Assembly (NCBI GenBank): GCA_965279585.1
Contig: OZ257248.1
Location: 2,666,001-2,730,000, forward strand
Reading direction: 5' to 3'
DNA: 64,000 bases
DNA from: Sediminibacterium sp965279585
GTDB taxonomy: Bacteria; Bacteroidota; Bacteroidia; Chitinophagales; Chitinophagaceae
How positions within the stretch are numbered: the stretch's first letter is position 1; each line of letters begins with the position of its first letter. Of this stretch, positions 61,744 through 64,000 are shown one piece after another. Position numbers and translations under genes: made by a program. The notes under the pieces are model-generated. The model did not search any database. It worked only from the letters and a program-made list of their open reading frames with translations, and was not told where the DNA came from.

Positions 61744-62139
61744 CTAGTTCTTGGATCTATGACCGAAAGAAAATTTTTCGGCAGTTTCAACAATAATATC
61801 CGGAATAGAAGCAAAATCCTTGGCCTTATCCAGAAAATAGTCAGCACCGGCTTGCATACATTCAGTTCTATAACCGGATAAAGTATTGTTCGTGAGGATC
61901 ACCACAATGGGGTCAATAGATTTATTACTGCGAATATCTTTCAGCATCTGTAAACCATTTTTACCCGGCAAATTGATATCAAGAAAAATCAATGAAGGAC
62001 TATAGTCTTCTATCCACTGATCAGCTTCTTCAGCACTAGTGGCTGTTCTTACTTCCTGAACCTGCCCCATGCCTGATACTAAATGCTGAACACGCTGCAG
62101 AATAAATTCTGAGTCATCCACCAGTAATATTTTCAGCAT
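61744..62139 (-). CDS. Single-domain response regulator (CheY-like)
   Basis: A 131-residue receiver domain without output: MLKILLVDDSEFILQRVQHL with the acidic pair, phosphoacceptor Asp in LIFLDINLPGKNGLQML, conserved Thr in VVILTNN, and Lys in DYFLDKAKDFA. Such proteins act in phosphorelays or protein contacts. ATG 62139 is favoured; an ATG at 62151 adds four residues. Its partner kinase is not in the window. Confidence 0.85.
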   Translation of the reverse strand: MLKILLVDDSEFILQRVQHLVSGMGQVQEVRTATSAEEADQWIEDYSPSLIFLDINLPGKNGLQMLKDIRSNKSIDPIVVILTNNTLSGYRTECMQAGADYFLDKAKDFASIPDIIVETAEKFSFGHRSKN

Positions 62140-62444
62140 ATTATCTATCATAACAGATATGGATATCATTCCAAAATTTTTAAAAAGGCTTTGCAGGAAA
62201 ATACCTGCAAAGCCCATATAGCCGGAGGCTATAAGGTTTTTCTAGGACAATAAGTTTTAGTCAACCGAAACAGTTGACACGTTTTGGACTTTAATAAGGA
62301 TAGAGGAATTTTAAAAAGGATTATCGGCTACTGGTGGGGGAAAGCTCGACCATACAAAGGACAATGAAACAATCTGATTACCCTATACTATGATACGTGA
62401 AATAAATGTAGTGATAGCACTACACATAAATCGTTTTTTCACGG

Positions 62445-63071
62445 TTACACGATATTGTTTTGTATGGCGTACTTCACCAATTCAGCATTATTATGCAACT
62501 TCATTTTATCCATGATTCTGGCCCTATAAGTGCTGATAGTATTGACATTTAAAGAAAGTATTTCTCCAATTTCGGAAATACTTTTTCCCATTACAATCAT
62601 TTTAAATACCTCGAACTCTCTATCGGATAGTTGTTCATGTGGGGCCCGTTGATCTTTTTGTTCGAGAGATCCTGCCAGTACCTCGGCAACCTCACTGGTA
62701 ATGTACTTTCGTCCACTCAGGATTTGCTGTACAGCCTTTACCAATTCATAAGGAGCACTTTCTTTGGTAAGATAACCGGATGCTCCGGCCTTGATGGCCC
62801 TCACCGCATATTGTTCAGGAGTATGCATGCTAAGCATGAGAACCGGAGTATTAGGAGCGTGTTCTTTGATTTGTTTGAGTATTTCAATACCGGAATAGCC
62901 GGGCATACTGATATCAGAAATAATGATGTCCCATTTCTCGCTGATCGCTTTTTTGAAAAGATCTGCAGAGTCAGCCACATCTTGTACCTCAGCCAAAGGC
63001 ATAGCTTCCAATAATATCTTTCGCAATCCTTCTCTGATTAGACTATGATCATCTGCAATCAAAATTCTCAT
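62445..63071 (-). CDS. NarL/FixJ-type response regulator, orphan
   Basis: A 208-residue regulator: receiver with MRILIADDHSLIREGLRK, Asp in WDIIISDISMPGYSG and Lys in GYLTKESAPYEL; a LuxR-type helix-turn-helix (about 143-205) with QLSDREFEVFKMIVMGKSIS and NTISTYRARIMDKM. Start ATG 63071 is preceded by a good AAAAGGAG ribosome-binding site, unusual in this window, and a -7 box at 63114-63121. No sensor kinase is adjacent. The single-domain receivers on both sides suggest a local signalling cluster. Confidence 0.92.
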   Translation of the reverse strand: MRILIADDHSLIREGLRKILLEAMPLAEVQDVADSADLFKKAISEKWDIIISDISMPGYSGIEILKQIKEHAPNTPVLMLSMHTPEQYAVRAIKAGASGYLTKESAPYELVKAVQQILSGRKYITSEVAEVLAGSLEQKDQRAPHEQLSDREFEVFKMIVMGKSISEIGEILSLNVNTISTYRARIMDKMKLHNNAELVKYAIQNNIV

Positions 63072-63113
63072 TGATATCTCCTTTTCAGTAAGTAATGGTT
63101 AATGGGGTATATT

Positions 63114-63121
63114 CAAAAATA
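63114..63121 (-). promoter_or_regulatory. -7 box for the NarL-type regulator
   Basis: Minus strand TATTTTTG, perfect TAnnTTTG, with GTG (one mismatch to TTG) 19 bases upstream. Leader of about 38 bases with AAAAGGAG before the ATG at 63071. Confidence 0.6.
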
Positions 63122-63311
63122 CATATCTATTCTCTCTATACACGGATTATTGTGTAGGATTATTGTTTTGATCAGTAAAAATATTTTGACATACATCCAA
63201 TTATATCTTATCAAAAGCAATGATCCAAGTACCAAAGAATCATTCATAAACTCATGCCAATAGAAAAATACTTCTTTTTTAAGAAGAAAAGAAATTTACA
63301 ATATAGGGTAC

Positions 63312-63348
63312 AAAAAAGAGAGTGGGGCAACTGGTTGCCCCACTCTCT
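63312..63348 (-). terminator. Strong minus-strand intrinsic terminator
   Basis: AGAGAGTGGGGCAAC (63317-63331) and GTTGCCCCACTCTCT (63334-63348) are perfect complements. On the minus strand the stem is followed by TTTTTG, a terminator; on the plus strand no T-tract follows. It would end a minus transcript coming from beyond 63350. Confidence 0.8.
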
Positions 63349-63401
63349 GGTCTTTACAATACGGTATAGGATTAATATGCTAAAGGAGATTGGATCGAAA
63401 G

Positions 63402-63433
63402 AAAAATGTAATAAGAGATTATTACATTTTTTT
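63402..63433. terminator. Bidirectional AT-rich terminator
   Basis: AAAAATGTAATAA (63402-63414) and TTATTACATTTTT (63419-63431) form a perfect 13-bp stem with a GAGA tetraloop, T-rich on both strands' exits. Confidence 0.7.
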
Positions 63434-63662
63434 GGTTTTTTGGATATCGGCGAAATAATTCTTTCGAATCATTTACTAGGTGCAAGATACATTCGTCTGA
63501 GGCGAAGTATTGTGTTTATTTCACTGATTTACTCCGTTTAAAACACTGAATTTTATGCAAATGAAATTCGCGGATTATGTAAAAAAAGAAAGTAAAACAT
63601 TAATTATCAATTATTTACAATATCACAAACAATGATATTCAATAAAAATGTTATTTTGATTC

Positions 63663-64000
63663 CTATTGAGCTGAGCTGCAAAGCGCAATAATATCCTTGA
63701 TTTTTCTTTCATCTAGTGGTTTAGAGAAGATATCCTTCACTGTAGCATAGGTTCTGGCTTTATCGATATCCTCGTAGTAAACAGAAGAGGTAAACATGAT
63801 GATATGGATCTTCTCAAATCCGGGTCTTTTTAATTTGTCAAACTCTGCCAAGAACTCCCAACCATCCATAACAGGCATATTGATATCTAACAAAATAATA
63901 TCAGGTAGTTGATCGAGGTTATCGGCGCGGGACTGTAAGTATTCTATGGCTTCATGTCCGTTTAAAACGGTATCAATTTGTGGAGAAGGCATATAGATGC
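63663..64000 (-). CDS. CheY-like response regulator, cut by the window edge
   Basis: The minus-strand frame runs to the window end; its first internal ATG at 63992 is not the true start, since the visible part begins after the acidic-pair strand of a receiver domain, which must lie beyond 64000. Visible: GHEAIEYLQSR, phosphoacceptor Asp in DIILLDINMPVMDGWEFL, MFTSSVYYEDIDKA and the Lys of FSKPLDERKI. This is the Rcp1-like single-domain type. About 112 residues are present, perhaps 25-35 missing. Confidence 0.88.
   Translation of the reverse strand, partial: IYMPSPQIDTVLNGHEAIEYLQSRADNLDQLPDIILLDINMPVMDGWEFLAEFDKLKRPGFEKIHIIMFTSSVYYEDIDKARTYATVKDIFSKPLDERKIKDIIALCSSAQ

Larger units (their letters stand above)
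63072..63662. other. 591-base intergenic region with two strong hairpins
   Basis: Holds the -7 box and SD of the NarL-type gene (63072-63130), then two hairpins, at 63317-63348 and 63402-63431, and a 230-base AT-rich stretch before the last response-regulator gene. A plus-strand frame at 63254-63541 runs through both hairpins and is judged non-coding. No tRNA or recognised RNA family is visible. Confidence 0.5.

Noticed and set aside
63458..63475. TTCGAATC resembling a tRNA T-loop
   Set aside because: No flanking T-stem, acceptor stem or anticodon arm can be formed.
63254..63541. 95-codon plus-strand frame
   Set aside because: It runs straight through two perfect terminator hairpins and has no recognisable domain.

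Overview
The window is a gene-dense, AT-rich stretch of a Bacteroidota chromosome, most likely a Chitinophagaceae-type genome (family-level assignment is inference). Support comes from lineage-typical genes: a TamL-like lipidated BamA paralogue, a type IX secretion plug-domain protein (DUF5103), a parA-parB-DUF5683-dapB run, DUF4954, DUF2911, DUF4288-LytS-LytR and a TonB receptor with an N-terminal carboxypeptidase-regulatory-like domain. Thirteen upstream regions also carry the Bacteroidota -7 box TAnnTTTG, one placed exactly before the SRP RNA. I see no rRNA, tRNA, CRISPR array, insertion sequence or prophage. The content is mostly core metabolism and envelope biology.

Layout. 0-8 kb: sugar use (end of a probable LacI regulator, MFS transporter, trehalase, GH1 glycosidase), a DUF3472-FKBP fusion and a bestrophin channel. 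8-15 kb: orphan NarL-type regulator, SET-domain protein, MgtE, a TonB receptor/PepSY iron pair, GNAT. 15-24 kb: glmS with DUF4954, an outer-membrane barrel protein, DUF2911, gamma-glutamyltransferase, a membrane phosphoesterase. 24-30 kb: UPF0173 hydrolase, parA-parB-DUF5683, dapB, Rrf2 regulator plus outer-membrane protein. 30-41 kb: SDR threonine dehydrogenase, kdsA, PspC, aconitase, small membrane proteins, a Usp-like protein, an OmpR-type two-component pair, an oxidoreductase, fructose-6-phosphate aldolase and the SRP RNA. 41-56 kb: DUF5103, LolC/E-like permease, RNA methyltransferase, tamL, truB, proS, lipoprotein and outer-membrane protein, miaA, pRiA4b-ORF3-like protein, cca, GT9, threonylcarbamoyl-AMP synthase. 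56-64 kb: dapD, EamA exporter, LiaF-like/DUF4288/LytS/LytR operon, and three further response-regulator genes, the last cut by the window edge.

Themes. Envelope assembly recurs (kdsA, GT9, tamL, DUF5103, LolC/E-like permease, glmS, several barrels), as do lysine/diaminopimelate synthesis (dapB, dapD) and tRNA maturation (truB, miaA, cca, Sua5-type, proS). Receiver-domain regulators outnumber sensor kinases six to two.

The structure that ordinary genes do not explain is a set of intergenic elements built from short repeated words (CATAG/CATGG/TATAG-like; AAGAA/TTCTT-like; CACTGAG-like). Each is arranged as an inverted repeat and lies tightly against gene ends. One contains the parA stop codon, one supplies the apparent start codon of the EamA gene, and two create false upstream starts. 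No obviously new defence or biosynthetic system is visible; these elements and the DUF3472-FKBP fusion are the best leads.
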